42,446 bases of DNA from an uncultured Parafilimonas sp. (GTDB lineage: Bacteria; Bacteroidota; Bacteroidia; Chitinophagales; Chitinophagaceae), in NCBI GenBank assembly GCA_903882935.1, contig CAIRZB010000052.1:1-42446 (forward strand), written 5' to 3'. Shown in pieces: positions 8,136 through 16,774 of this stretch (its first letter is position 1; each line of letters starts with the position of its first letter). Below the pieces are notes generated by a model, which worked only from the letters and a program-made list of their open reading frames with translations, had not been told where the DNA came from and did no database searches. The position numbers were made by a program, and so were the translations under genes.

Positions 8136-11100
8136 ATGAACCGTAACTTTCTGCGCATATTATTGGTGCTGGTGGCCATGGCTGCCCAGCGGGGCTTTGC
8201 CCAGGGGTCAAACCTGCGCAAGCAGAAGATTGTTACCCAAGGCATGGTGCGGCTGGATAGCCTTAGCATTGTGCCCAACACCTTGTTTATACCCGGTTTA
8301 GATGCCAGCTATTACACCTTGGATGCGGTAAATGCCTTGTTGTTTTGGAAAAAAAAGCCCGCTGCCGACACAGTGGGCATTGTGTACCGGGTTTTCCCCG
8401 TAAGGTTGAATGCCACGGCACAGCGCTACCGGTACGACAGTGTGCGCAACAATTTTATGGCCGAGCCAAAGTATGCCACCCACCGCGACAACACCGAAAC
8501 CGCCCTTTTTAACTTTGGCAAGCTTGATTATAACGGCAGCTTTGGCCGCAGCCTCAGCTTTGGCAACAGCCAAGATGCGGTGTTTAACTCGCAGTTTAAC
8601 CTGCAATTGAGCGGCTATATAGGCGACAGCATTTTACTAGCCGCCGCCATCACCGATAACAACATACCCATACAGCCAGACGGTACCACCCAGCAACTGA
8701 ACGAGTTTGACAAGGTGCTGCTACAGTTCAGCAAAAAAAACTGGGCCATCGATTTGGGCGATATTGACCTGCGGCAAAACCAACTGGCCTACCTAAATTT
8801 TTACCAACGCCTGCAGGGCATTTCGTACCAGCAAAAATATACGGCGGGTGCAGGCGGCACGGGCAAAGCCACCGTGGCCGCAGCCATATCAAAAGGTAAG
8901 TTTGCCCACAATGTGCTAACCGTGCAGGAGGGTAACCAAGGCCCGTACCGCCTGCGGGGCAACAACAATGAGGCCTACCTGATTGTACTATCCGGCACGG
9001 AAAAAGTGTTTATCAACGGCGTGCAGATGCAACGTGGCGAAGACCAGGACTATACCGTAAACTACAACACCGCCGAAATCACTTTCACCCCCAAACACCT
9101 TATCTCTAACGACAGCCGCGTGCAGGTTGATTTTGAGTATGCCGACCGCGATTACCTCAACTACATGCTGTACGCCAATAATCAGCTGAAGCTAGGCAAA
9201 CGCCTGCAACTAACCGTGGCCGCCTACCATAACGAGGATGCCAAAAACAGCCCCATCAACCAGCCGCTTACCACAGGGCAAAAGCAGTTTCTCTCAAAAT
9301 TGGGCGATAGTGTGCAAAACGCTTTTTACCCAGTAAGCACGGTGGATACTTTTTCTTCCTCAGCCATCATGTATAAAAAAATTGACAGCCTCTACCCCGG
9401 CGGGCGCGATTCGGTGTACGTGTACTCCACCAGCCGCGACAGCGCAAAATATACACTCTCGTTCACCAATGTGGGGGCCAACAAAGGCAACTATGTGCCG
9501 CTGTACAATGCAGTTAACGGGCAGGTGTACCAATGGGTGCAGCCGGTAAACGGGGTACCCCAGGGCAATTACGAGGCCGCCACTTTTTTGGTTACGCCCA
9601 AAAAGCAAACCGTGGTAACGGTAGCGGGGCTGTATAACGTAAACAACAACACGGCCATTAAAACTGAGCTGGCGGCCAGCAATTACGATGTAAACACTTT
9701 TTCAGCCATTGGCAAGGGCAACAACATCGGGTATGCGGCAAAGGTTAGCATAACCCACAGCACGGCTTGGCAAACGGCAGGGGGCAAAAAAATGCAGCTG
9801 TCATCCGCTGCGGGGTACGAGCGGGTAGATAAAAACTTTCAGCCGGTGGAGCGGCTGCGGGCGGTGGAGTTTGGCCGCGACTGGGGCCTCGGCTACACCC
9901 TAACGCCGGCCACCGAGCAACTGCCCTACCTGCACCTTAAGCTAAGCGACGATAAAAACAATGCCCTCGCGTACGATTTTACCAGCTACCTGCGCAGTGA
10001 TGGGTTTACCGGCTACCGTAACGTAACCACCCATACCCAAAACCTGGGCGGCTGGCAGCTGACCGATATTTTTAACCTCACCACCAGCCGCACCGCTACC
10101 GACAAAGGGTATTACCTGCGCCCCAGTATTGACCTTAGTAAAACCCTGCCCAGCTTACGCAACTATACCGTGGGGGCCACCTACAGTATTGAGCATAACG
10201 AAATTCGCAATACCCTGGCCGATACCGTAACCCCGCTAAGTTTTGCGTTTGAAACAATGGCGGCCTACATAAAATCTAACCAGGCAAAGCCCAACCATTT
10301 TGGGTTTACCTACTATACCCGCAGCGACCAATTGCCGCTGGGCAAAAAGCTCGCCCAGCAGGGCCGCAGCAACAATTATAGCCTGCAGGCCGATTTTTTG
10401 CAAAAAAAGCACAGCCAGTTGCGGTTAACAGCCACCTACCGCCAACTAAAAATTAGCGATACCACGCTAACCACGCAGCGGCCCGACAACAGCCTGCTGG
10501 GCCGTGCCGAATACCTGGTTAAAAAATGGAACGGCTTTTTAACCGCCAACGCCTTGTACGAGCTGGGTGCCGGCCAGCAGCAAAAGCTTGACTATACCTA
10601 CATACAGGTGCCGGCAGGGCAGGGGCAGTACACCTGGATTGACTACAACAAGGATGGTGTGGCCCAGCTTAACGAGTTTGTACCCGCCGTTTTTCAGGAC
10701 CAAGCCACCTACATACGGGTGTACACCCCCACCGCCAGCTATGTAAAAGTTAATTACACACAGTTTAACTACAGCCTAACCCTGGCACCCAAAGCACTGG
10801 CGGCCAGCATTGCCAACCAAAGGGTAAAGGATATTGTTACGCGGTTTATGCTACAGTCTAGCCTGCAAACCAACAAAAAGCAGCAATCAAACGGCAGCCC
10901 CGTGTTTAACCCGTTTATAAAAGGCCGCGCGCAGGATACTGCCCTTGTCGCCTTTAACTACGTGTTAAGCAACACCCTGTCGTTTAACCGGTACAGTGCC
11001 AACTGGGGTGCCGACGTTACCAACCTGGTAAACTACAACAAAAGCCTGCTCACCTACGGGTACCAAACCACCCGCCTAAACCAATGGAACCTAAAAGGCC

Positions 11101-11600
11101 GCGTAAACATTGCCAAAACTTATACGGTTGAGCTGGTGCAGAAATTCATTACCAACAGCCTAACCACCCCATCGTTCGCCAACCAAAACTACGCCATTAC
11201 CGAGGTAGCCACCGAGCCGCAGGTAACCTACACCAACGGTACCCAGTTTAGGGTATTGGGCAGCTACCAGTTTAGCACCAAGCGCAATGCCCCCGCCCAG
11301 GGCGGCGAAAAAACCATTACCAACGCCCTTAACTTGGAGGCTAAGTACAATGCTGTAAGCAACACCAGCCTAACCGCCAAGTTTACCTTTAGCAACATAA
11401 ACTTTACCGGTGCCACCAACACCACCGTAAGCTACATAATGCTGGATGCCCTGCAGCCCGGCAAAAACTACCTATGGAACATAAACTTTACCAAGCGCCT
11501 CATCAACAACCTGGAAATAAGCTTTGAGTACGAAGGCCGCAAGCCCGGTGCCGCCCCCACCATCAACACCGGCAGGGCCAGTTTACGGGCATTGCTATAA
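8136..11600 (+). CDS. Very large putative outer-membrane protein (1154 aa), function unknown
   Basis: I chose the ATG at 8136 over the upstream in-frame ATG at 8025 because it gives a standard signal peptide, MNRNFLRILLVLVAMAAQRGFAQ, with cleavage near residue 23. An N-terminal globular region follows. About residues 270-350 contain YRLRGNNNEAYLIVLSGTEK, then a GEDQDYTVNYNTAEITFTP strand pattern; that wording resembles the repeated surface domains of gliding and type IX secretion proteins such as SprA, a resemblance only. From about residue 350 to the end there are many alternating amphipathic strands rich in Tyr, Asn and Thr, suggesting a large outer-membrane beta barrel. No STN, plug or TonB box is evident, so it is not a typical TonB-dependent receptor. 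Both flanks are non-operonic. Confidence 0.6.
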   Translation: MNRNFLRILLVLVAMAAQRGFAQGSNLRKQKIVTQGMVRLDSLSIVPNTLFIPGLDASYYTLDAVNALLFWKKKPAADTVGIVYRVFPVRLNATAQRYRYDSVRNNFMAEPKYATHRDNTETALFNFGKLDYNGSFGRSLSFGNSQDAVFNSQFNLQLSGYIGDSILLAAAITDNNIPIQPDGTTQQLNEFDKVLLQFSKKNWAIDLGDIDLRQNQLAYLNFYQRLQGISYQQKYTAGAGGTGKATVAAAISKGKFAHNVLTVQEGNQGPYRLRGNNNEAYLIVLSGTEKVFINGVQMQRGEDQDYTVNYNTAEITFTPKHLISNDSRVQVDFEYADRDYLNYMLYANNQLKLGKRLQLTVAAYHNEDAKNSPINQPLTTGQKQFLSKLGDSVQNAFYPVSTVDTFSSSAIMYKKIDSLYPGGRDSVYVYSTSRDSAKYTLSFTNVGANKGNYVPLYNAVNGQVYQWVQPVNGVPQGNYEAATFLVTPKKQTVVTVAGLYNVNNNTAIKTELAASNYDVNTFSAIGKGNNIGYAAKVSITHSTAWQTAGGKKMQLSSAAGYERVDKNFQPVERLRAVEFGRDWGLGYTLTPATEQLPYLHLKLSDDKNNALAYDFTSYLRSDGFTGYRNVTTHTQNLGGWQLTDIFNLTTSRTATDKGYYLRPSIDLSKTLPSLRNYTVGATYSIEHNEIRNTLADTVTPLSFAFETMAAYIKSNQAKPNHFGFTYYTRSDQLPLGKKLAQQGRSNNYSLQADFLQKKHSQLRLTATYRQLKISDTTLTTQRPDNSLLGRAEYLVKKWNGFLTANALYELGAGQQQKLDYTYIQVPAGQGQYTWIDYNKDGVAQLNEFVPAVFQDQATYIRVYTPTASYVKVNYTQFNYSLTLAPKALAASIANQRVKDIVTRFMLQSSLQTNKKQQSNGSPVFNPFIKGRAQDTALVAFNYVLSNTLSFNRYSANWGADVTNLVNYNKSLLTYGYQTTRLNQWNLKGRVNIAKTYTVELVQKFITNSLTTPSFANQNYAITEVATEPQVTYTNGTQFRVLGSYQFSTKRNAPAQGGEKTITNALNLEAKYNAVSNTSLTAKFTFSNINFTGATNTTVSYIMLDALQPGKNYLWNINFTKRLINNLEISFEYEGRKPGAAPTINTGRASLRALL

Positions 11601-11610
11601 TGTTATAGAA

Positions 11611-11700
11611 CGCAGATTGGGTGGATTGGATGGATGTACGCAGATTTTTTGGTTGGGTTTGATGGAACGCGGATTTTTAGGATTGGATGGATAGACGCAT
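11611..11700. repeat. Degenerate 28-29-bp tandem repeat
   Basis: The block CGCAGATT occurs at 11611 and 11639, CGCGGATT at 11668, and a decayed CGCAT at 11696. That is a period of 28, 29 and 28 bases. Units also share GGATTGGATGGAT-like interiors. It lies directly after the large outer-membrane protein gene. Confidence 0.7.
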
Positions 11701-12131
11701 GTTTTTTTTGTGGTAGGAGGAAAACTGATTTTTTTGGGATGTGCTGATGTACTACTGGCATTTTCGGTTGTCCGAAGGGCTCCTAAGGAGTGCCACACCC
11801 TTATGCGTTCGGAATGATGGGGAGCACCCGTGTTTTGTTTGATGGGCGCAGCCCATGGATGCTCTTCCGGAACTTATAGTTCGGAAGGGCTATTTTGTTG
11901 CCTTTGGCGGCGTTTAGCCCGTTGCCAAAGGCGCGACCGATAAGCCAAAGGTCGGGGCCGGTAAAGTAAGAATTACAGGGAGCATTTATGTTTTGTTCCA
12001 TGCGCTGCATCCATGGTTTTTTATATCACCCTGCATGGCAGCCATTTACTATCAATTTGTAGGCCTGAAGGGCCGGCATATAACAGCACTGGGCAACGCC
12101 CTGTGAAAAAAAGCGTTATCCCGCCCGCACG
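11701..12131. other. Non-coding stretch with nested inverted repeats
   Basis: No credible gene is seen; short open frames on the minus strand look fortuitous. Inverted repeats include GCCTTTGGC (11901-11909) with GCCAAAGGC (11925-11933), nested inside CCATGGATGC (11853-11862) with GCATCCATGG (12007-12016). This could be the decayed remnant of a small non-autonomous element, but no target duplication is evident. Confidence 0.35.
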
Positions 12132-12397
12132 GGCGCAGGTCTCCCGACCTGTGCCTTGCACTTACTTGTGTGTGGCCGCGTAGGCAGCGTCATTAAAAAG
12201 CAGCTTGCCCTGCGTTTGCGCAGCGTAATATAGCGGTGTGCGTTCGACAAGCAAATGTTAGGCTTAGTTTTGCTTTTGTAAAACACGGCTTGCTGCTAAC
12301 TTTTAAGTTGCCTGTATAAGGCAGTAAATGCGGTGGCTTCGGCCTGTTGAAAAGTGGTGTCAAGTAAAGGCTAGGCACAGGTCGGGAGACCTGCGCC
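12132..12397. repeat. Exact inverted pair of 24-bp REP-like palindromes bounding 218 bp
   Basis: The sequence at 12132-12155 is the exact reverse complement of 12374-12397 over 24 bases. Each copy is itself a near-palindrome: AGGTC and GACCT arms around a 4-base TCCC/GGGA centre. The 218 bases between them hold no recognisable gene. The right copy lies about 16 bases beyond the point where the hydrolase homology at 12413-12648 stops, so the element borders or caused that truncation. Confidence 0.7.
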
Positions 12398-12412
12398 AGC
12401 GGGGGAAAAGCC

Positions 12413-12648
12413 ATAATGCCCAAAATATCGGCCGCATGGTCTTGCATGGTGAATTGTAATGGCTTGTCAGACTGGCCATGACCACGGCAATCCAATGCGA
12501 TCGTCTGGAAGTGTTTTGAAAGCGGTTCAATAATATTGCTAAAATGTGCCTGGTGGTCGCCGCCGGTACCATGTATTAAGATAATAGGAAACCCCGCCCC
12601 TTGTACCGCTACATACAGCTGTATACCATTAATTTTTATAAGCCCCAT
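12413..12648 (-). pseudogene. Truncated alpha/beta hydrolase remnant
   Basis: Read on the minus strand from the ATG at 12648, the first ~78 codons are a clear alpha/beta-hydrolase N-terminus. They hold the ILIHGTGGD oxyanion-hole motif and the DCRGHGQSDKP segment that follows the second strand. Homology ends at DILGIM, where an intact member would continue into the nucleophile elbow (GxSxG). Instead the frame reads into the REP-like palindrome and runs on without hydrolase features to 12193. About 190 residues, including catalytic Ser, Asp and His, are missing from the roughly 260 expected. The fragment cannot be an active hydrolase. The rest was not found elsewhere in the window, so deletion is as likely as insertion. 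Confidence 0.75.
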
Positions 12649-13333
12649 ACAGCTTAATTTACATGTTTCTCAACCATGCGAAAGTATACCCGGTGGAAGA
12701 TTTGAAAATTAAACTACTTTAATATTATTGAGAGATTGACTATTACCATGCCAAGGTTAGCATACAGAAAAAGCAATAGCTATTTAAGCAATCTATATGG
12801 ATTTTGTTATAAAAAGCCAGCACCGACGGCCGTTGGGGGGCTGAAAAATAGCGGTCGCAGACCGGCCGCCATGAAAGATGACGGTTACGAAATAAAAGGC
12901 AAAACGGAATTATCTGCACAGTAAACCAAACAGCGCGGAGCGGGTAGGAAACCCTGAAGGCTACCTGGCTAGTGGTGCGCGAGATTGCATATTCCATATC
13001 TAACACTTTATGGCAGGCTAAATATTGAGTGACTGATGTTGGGTTATTGGGTTTTAGTAGCTTGAACCAAGACTAAGTTAGGCTTTCATTTTACCTCTGG
13101 CGAGGGAGCAGTTCGGGTAGTATTGGCCTGCGGCTGCAAGTTCAACCCCAAACGACTGTTGGGGCTGGATTTAGAAACATATGTTTAGAGCCGTTGAGCC
13201 CAACTCGAAGTATCTGTGACGCTATCCACATTCTTTTTAGATCATTGGCAGCCCTGCGACTCCTGTGCTAATTGCAAAATACTTCGTATAGCAACCTTAC
13301 TCGGTCATTTTTTTATAAATAATTACTAAAATA
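12649..13333. other. Non-coding stretch before the restriction-modification island
   Basis: Nearly 700 bases hold no supported gene. Visible features are small: a hairpin CCCCAA/TTGGGG near 13149-13167 and the palindrome AACATATGTT near 13177. I looked for tRNA-like T-arms here and found none. This is the left junction of the AT-rich island and the place to look for an insertion scar. Confidence 0.4.
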
Positions 13334-13366
13334 TTTGGCAGCAATGCTTGTGACATGTTATATTTG
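13334..13366 (+). promoter_or_regulatory. Promoter of the restriction-modification operon
   Basis: TTTG at 13334-13337, a 21-base spacer and TATATTTG at 13359-13366 match the Bacteroidota TTTG/TAnnTTTG promoter consensus exactly. Transcription would start near 13372, only about 20 bases before the controller gene's ATG. Confidence 0.65.
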
Positions 13367-13367
13367 A

Positions 13368-13397
13368 GGACAAATAATGACCTTTTATTAAATGTCC
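13368..13397. promoter_or_regulatory. Candidate operator overlapping the controller gene start
   Basis: GGACAAATAAT (13368-13378) and ATTAAATGTCC (13387-13397) form an imperfect inverted repeat, nine of eleven positions matching, with an 8-base gap. It begins right after the -7 box and covers the ATG at 13392. That is where a controller protein would bind to repress its own transcription. Binding by the XRE protein is an inference. Confidence 0.4.
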
Positions 13398-13712
13398 AAA
13401 AAAAAGATTATCACATTTGGTGAATACATAAGGGGGCTGAGGGAGCAAGTTGGACTTCCATTGCGAAAAATTGCCGCTCAACTGGATATAGACCCTTCGC
13501 TATTAGGAAAAATTGAACGTAGCCAAAGGCAACCAACTAAAGAACAGATAAAAAAACTTGCTGAAATTTTTAAACAGGACGAGCATTTCCTTTTGTCAGA
13601 AAATTTAAGTGACTTGATTGCGAATAAAATTATTGAAGAGGGAAGTGACATCGATATTTTAAGAGTTGCTGAACAAAAGGTTAACTATTTCAAAAAGAAA
13701 AAGAATGGCTGA
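13392..13712 (+). CDS. XRE-family HTH regulator, probable restriction-modification controller
   Basis: The 106-residue protein carries one cro/C1-type helix-turn-helix (about residues 12-68): REQVGLPLRKIAAQLDIDPS, then LLGKIERSQRQPTKEQIKKLAEIF. A short C-terminal tail rich in Lys follows. Size and position, first in an operon with DNA methyltransferases and a nuclease, fit a C (controller) protein that times methylase and nuclease expression after entry into a new host. It is somewhat longer than classical ~80-residue C proteins. Its last eight bases overlap the next gene's ATG at 13705. It sits under a perfect Bacteroidota promoter with an inverted repeat over its own start. Codons are strongly AT-biased, unlike the flanks. 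Confidence 0.8.
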   Translation: MSKKKIITFGEYIRGLREQVGLPLRKIAAQLDIDPSLLGKIERSQRQPTKEQIKKLAEIFKQDEHFLLSENLSDLIANKIIEEGSDIDILRVAEQKVNYFKKKKNG

Positions 13713-14562
13713 AACACATATGATAAATGGCTCCGCGGTAGACAAACGAAATGATTTAAATGACTTATCTTCGAAAGAATGGATTCAGGAAACCAAAAGT
13801 TTTTTTTATCAAAAAGGACTTGGTGCAGGAAGTTCGGAGGCCAAATATGAAAAGATGCACCCTGCACCTTTTTCATTTACCGACATAACGAAACTAATTC
13901 GATTCTTTACTAAACAGAAAGGAAAAGTCTTAGATCCTTTTCTTGGAGTAGGGTCAACAATAAAAGCTTGTTTAGAACTGGATAGAGATGGTTATGGAGT
14001 TGAGCTGTCTCCTAAATGGTGTGAAATCTCAAAGCAAAGATTGGCCGCAGAATCAAATCATGTAATAGATAATGAACATTTGGTTTGTGGAGATAGTAGG
14101 AATCTAAAACAATATTTTGAAAAAGATTTTTTTGATTTTATAGTTACATCACCTCCATATTGGAACATTTTAGATAAAAAAGACCACAAAGCTAAAGAAC
14201 GGGTTTTGAATGGACATGATACAAAATATAGCGAAAGTGAAAATGACTTAGGAAACATAGAAAAGTATGAGAAGTTTTTAGATGATCTCACAGGAATATT
14301 TTTATCCTGTCATGAAATCTTGAAACCCGGAAAATATATGTGTATTATCGTAAGTGATTTTAGGCATAAGTCAGAGTTTTATCCCTTTCACTCTGACCTT
14401 TTAAATAAATTAATAGATAAAAGGCAAAAAATATTTTTTCAGTTAAAAGGAATCAAAATTCTTATTCAAAATGCGAAAAAGCTTTTCCCATACCGATATC
14501 CTTTTTCCTATGTTGAGAATATTCATCACCAGTATATTTTAATATTGCAAAAGAAAAAATGA
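13705..14562 (+). CDS. DNA methyltransferase M1 (SPPY type, probably N4-cytosine), motif order I then IV
   Basis: From the ATG at 13705 (overlapping the controller gene; ATG 13720 is an alternative) the protein has 285 residues. Motifs in order are: X-like HPAPFSFTDITKLI (52-65), the AdoMet-binding motif I VLDPFLGVGST (75-85), the acidic GVELSPKW loop (98-105), and catalytic motif IV TSPPYW (148-153). A C-terminal region that may recognise the target follows. TSPPYW is typical of amino-methyltransferases, often N4-cytosine. Motif I preceding motif IV differs from the second methylase in this operon, so the two are not recent duplicates. A start upstream at 13666 would only add residues read inside the controller gene. 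Confidence 0.85.
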   Translation: MAETHMINGSAVDKRNDLNDLSSKEWIQETKSFFYQKGLGAGSSEAKYEKMHPAPFSFTDITKLIRFFTKQKGKVLDPFLGVGSTIKACLELDRDGYGVELSPKWCEISKQRLAAESNHVIDNEHLVCGDSRNLKQYFEKDFFDFIVTSPPYWNILDKKDHKAKERVLNGHDTKYSESENDLGNIEKYEKFLDDLTGIFLSCHEILKPGKYMCIIVSDFRHKSEFYPFHSDLLNKLIDKRQKIFFQLKGIKILIQNAKKLFPYRYPFSYVENIHHQYILILQKKK

Positions 14563-15335
14563 AAGAACTAAATAACATATATCTCGAAGATTGCATAACA
14601 TTTATGCGAAATTTAGAGGCGATGTCTGTTGATTTAATTGTAGCTGATCCTCCATATAATTTAAAAAAGGATTTTGGAAATAGAAGCGATAATTGGGAAT
14701 CTGTACAAGCTTGGTTTACATGGAGTAAAGAATGGATTGATGAAAGTATCCGTATTTTAAAGCCAAATGGAAATCTTTTCGTTTATGGAATTCATCACTA
14801 TTTATGTTATATCCAGTGCCATCTCTATGAAAAAAACATGAAGTACCGTAGACAAATTATCTGGTATTATGAAAATGGATTTTCTGGGTATAAAACCTTA
14901 AATGCGTTTTACGAGCCTCTTTTGTGGTTCAGTAAAACAGATAAATTTACATTTCATGAAATTAGAGAGTCTTACAAGAGCAAAGAGCGACTAAAAAATA
15001 AAATTACAAAAAATGGAAAAATTTGGGTGCCAAACCCTGATGGTAGATTAGCTGGAGATGTTTGGAGTTTTCCTACGCTTGCGGGGAAAAGATTCGAAGA
15101 TGAAAAAGTCGCACATCCTACCCAAAAGCCGCTTGATTTGTGCAACAGGATTGTGAAACATTTTAGTAATCCCAATGATATTGTTTATATCCCATTCGCA
15201 GGAAGCGGCTCAGAGTGTGTTAGCAGTATCTCTAACCAAAGAAATTTCTTAGCTACTGAGATTAATCCAAATTATATTGATATCGCGAATCAAAGATTAA
15301 GGGAATTGTTACAGCATAAGCCTCAGAATTTGTAA
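14559..15335 (+). CDS. DNA methyltransferase M2 (beta-class, DPPY; probably N6-adenine)
   Basis: The 258-residue enzyme starts in the ATGA overlap with M1, indicating translational coupling. Catalytic motif IV ADPPYN (residues 29-34) is near the N-terminus. A central region (about 95-185) likely recognises DNA. Then come HPTQKP (186-191, motif X region) and the AdoMet-binding IPFAGSGSE (211-219) and EINPNYIDIANQRL segments. This is the beta-class order, typical of N6-adenine and some N4-cytosine DNA methyltransferases. With M1 it gives two different methylases in one operon, the usual arrangement when each strand of an asymmetric site needs its own enzyme. AT-rich codon use matches the rest of the island. 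Confidence 0.88.
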   Translation: MKELNNIYLEDCITFMRNLEAMSVDLIVADPPYNLKKDFGNRSDNWESVQAWFTWSKEWIDESIRILKPNGNLFVYGIHHYLCYIQCHLYEKNMKYRRQIIWYYENGFSGYKTLNAFYEPLLWFSKTDKFTFHEIRESYKSKERLKNKITKNGKIWVPNPDGRLAGDVWSFPTLAGKRFEDEKVAHPTQKPLDLCNRIVKHFSNPNDIVYIPFAGSGSECVSSISNQRNFLATEINPNYIDIANQRLRELLQHKPQNL

Positions 15336-15362
15336 TAGAGTCAATTTCTTTACATTTGATGA

Positions 15363-16607
15363 ATGAAAAATTTTCCTCACCAGTTCAATGACTTAACCAA
15401 GCTTTTTAATGCTTTGGCTGTTGCAAGGCGGCTTATAGTGGATCAAACACCCTTAACAGACGATAACTTTGGCGAGCAATTGACGAGGGCGGGCATATAC
15501 ACATTTCGTAATGGGGGATTGTCCATTGATGAATTTCTAATAAGCGAAAGGCAAAAGCCCGCCGCAAACCGTGGTTATTTAACTGTGTCAAGAGATATTA
15601 GGCGATTTTTCGAGCTGATGGGTTTTATATCTGTATTCCCAGATAAAACAGCAAGATTAAGTCCTGCAGCCAGTCAGCTTCTCCGCGCGGATACTGAGGA
15701 TATTCGAAAAGAACTCTGGAAAAATTCACTCTTACAATTAGGGCTTGAGGGGACGGATGGAGAAGTAAGTCATCCTTATAGGATTTTGTTGAAAATAGTT
15801 AATAAATTTCCAGGCATTGAAACCCCAAAGCTCTTGCTTGCCTTAGAAGCAGAGAATGATTCGGAAGAAGAGTTTGAACGGATTTCCGCTCTTGCTCATA
15901 TGAGAATTGAGCAAATAATAGGGGATATTGGAGCTACCTCCTCAATAGCGGCAAATGCTGTTAAAATTCTTCCAGGAATAGCTGAACAATTAGGCGATAT
16001 TGAGAGGGTTAGTAATAAAGCGTATCCAATTGGAGAAGTTGTCATTACTGAAGACGATATCTCTACAGAAGTCCTACCGGTAAGAAGGATTAGACCTGAT
16101 TACTGGGAAGTTAACGGAGGCAGTATTGCTAGAGATCCCATCCTGAATGCGGTTTCTAATGTCAGTATTGACCTCGCGGAAGCGATAAGGATTAGGCAAA
16201 GGCGACTTGCCCAACATCAGGAAATTGTTAGAAAATTAGCCTTGTTAAATGAACAAAATGGATTTCAGCTTTTCGAAGGAAAATTTGATTGCCTAGCTGT
16301 TAAGAGCGACACTGCAATACTTTATGAAGTCAAAACAATTCAAGAAAGTGCATCAGATGAGGAAAAGCAAACTGTAAAAGGTGTTGGGCAATTAAAGTAC
16401 TATAAGTATTCAATAGTTCACCGGCAAATGGGATATCAAACGATAAAAGAAATACTTGTTTTTTCCCAAAAGCCGAATGTAGAAATAATAGAATTCTGTT
16501 CCGCAGAGAATATTCGAATTATATGGGAATATGAAGGCGTATTTCAAATTTTTAATATCCAAAATCTTTCAGATGAATTATTTAATCCAGATGCATTAAT
16601 TTCTTGA
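15363..16607 (+). CDS. Putative Type II restriction endonuclease with PD-(D/E)XK-like core
   Basis: The 414-residue protein starts 28 bases after M2. Near the C-terminus EGKFDCLAVKSDTAILYEVK (305-324) followed by GVGQLKYYKY (340-349) fits a PD-(D/E)XK nuclease core: D309, E322-x-K324, and Q343 on the next helix. The N-terminal 120 residues contain helical segments with an AVARRLIVDQ pattern and a VSRDIRRFFELMGFI winged-helix-like stretch, which may bind DNA. The middle (about 150-290) is helical. I do not recognise a named family and cannot predict the target. Position after two methylases and a controller is the main reason for calling it the operon's restriction enzyme. The core is complete, so it may be active. 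Confidence 0.7.
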   Translation: MKNFPHQFNDLTKLFNALAVARRLIVDQTPLTDDNFGEQLTRAGIYTFRNGGLSIDEFLISERQKPAANRGYLTVSRDIRRFFELMGFISVFPDKTARLSPAASQLLRADTEDIRKELWKNSLLQLGLEGTDGEVSHPYRILLKIVNKFPGIETPKLLLALEAENDSEEEFERISALAHMRIEQIIGDIGATSSIAANAVKILPGIAEQLGDIERVSNKAYPIGEVVITEDDISTEVLPVRRIRPDYWEVNGGSIARDPILNAVSNVSIDLAEAIRIRQRRLAQHQEIVRKLALLNEQNGFQLFEGKFDCLAVKSDTAILYEVKTIQESASDEEKQTVKGVGQLKYYKYSIVHRQMGYQTIKEILVFSQKPNVEIIEFCSAENIRIIWEYEGVFQIFNIQNLSDELFNPDALIS

Positions 16608-16733
16608 TCTTAAAATGCCCCCTGCCCAAGTTAGCATTAAGAAAAAGCGAGGCGTTGTATGCTATCCGCAGCCTCCCTGTTGGTTTCAGATTTAATTAAG
16701 TATTTACCAATTAGAACATAAATCAAAGGTAGG

Positions 16734-16774
16734 CTCGGCTAATTGTGCAAGTGCCGCTTGCACAATTAGCCGAG
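16734..16774. repeat. Perfect 18-bp-arm hairpin downstream of the nuclease gene
   Basis: CTCGGCTAATTGTGCAAG (16734-16751) and its exact reverse complement (16757-16774) flank the 5-base loop TGCCG. It lies about 125 bases after the nuclease stop. No T-run follows on either strand, so it is an atypical terminator. It could instead be an end of the island or a REP-like element. Confidence 0.7.

Noticed and set aside
12736-12924. Possible small protein of 62 codons
   Set aside because: It has low-complexity basic composition, no promoter, no recognisable motif, and overlaps an equally poor minus-strand frame.
13120-13210. tRNA-like GTTCAACCCC segment
   Set aside because: Only a T-arm-like hairpin is present; there is no acceptor stem, D-arm or anticodon arm around it.
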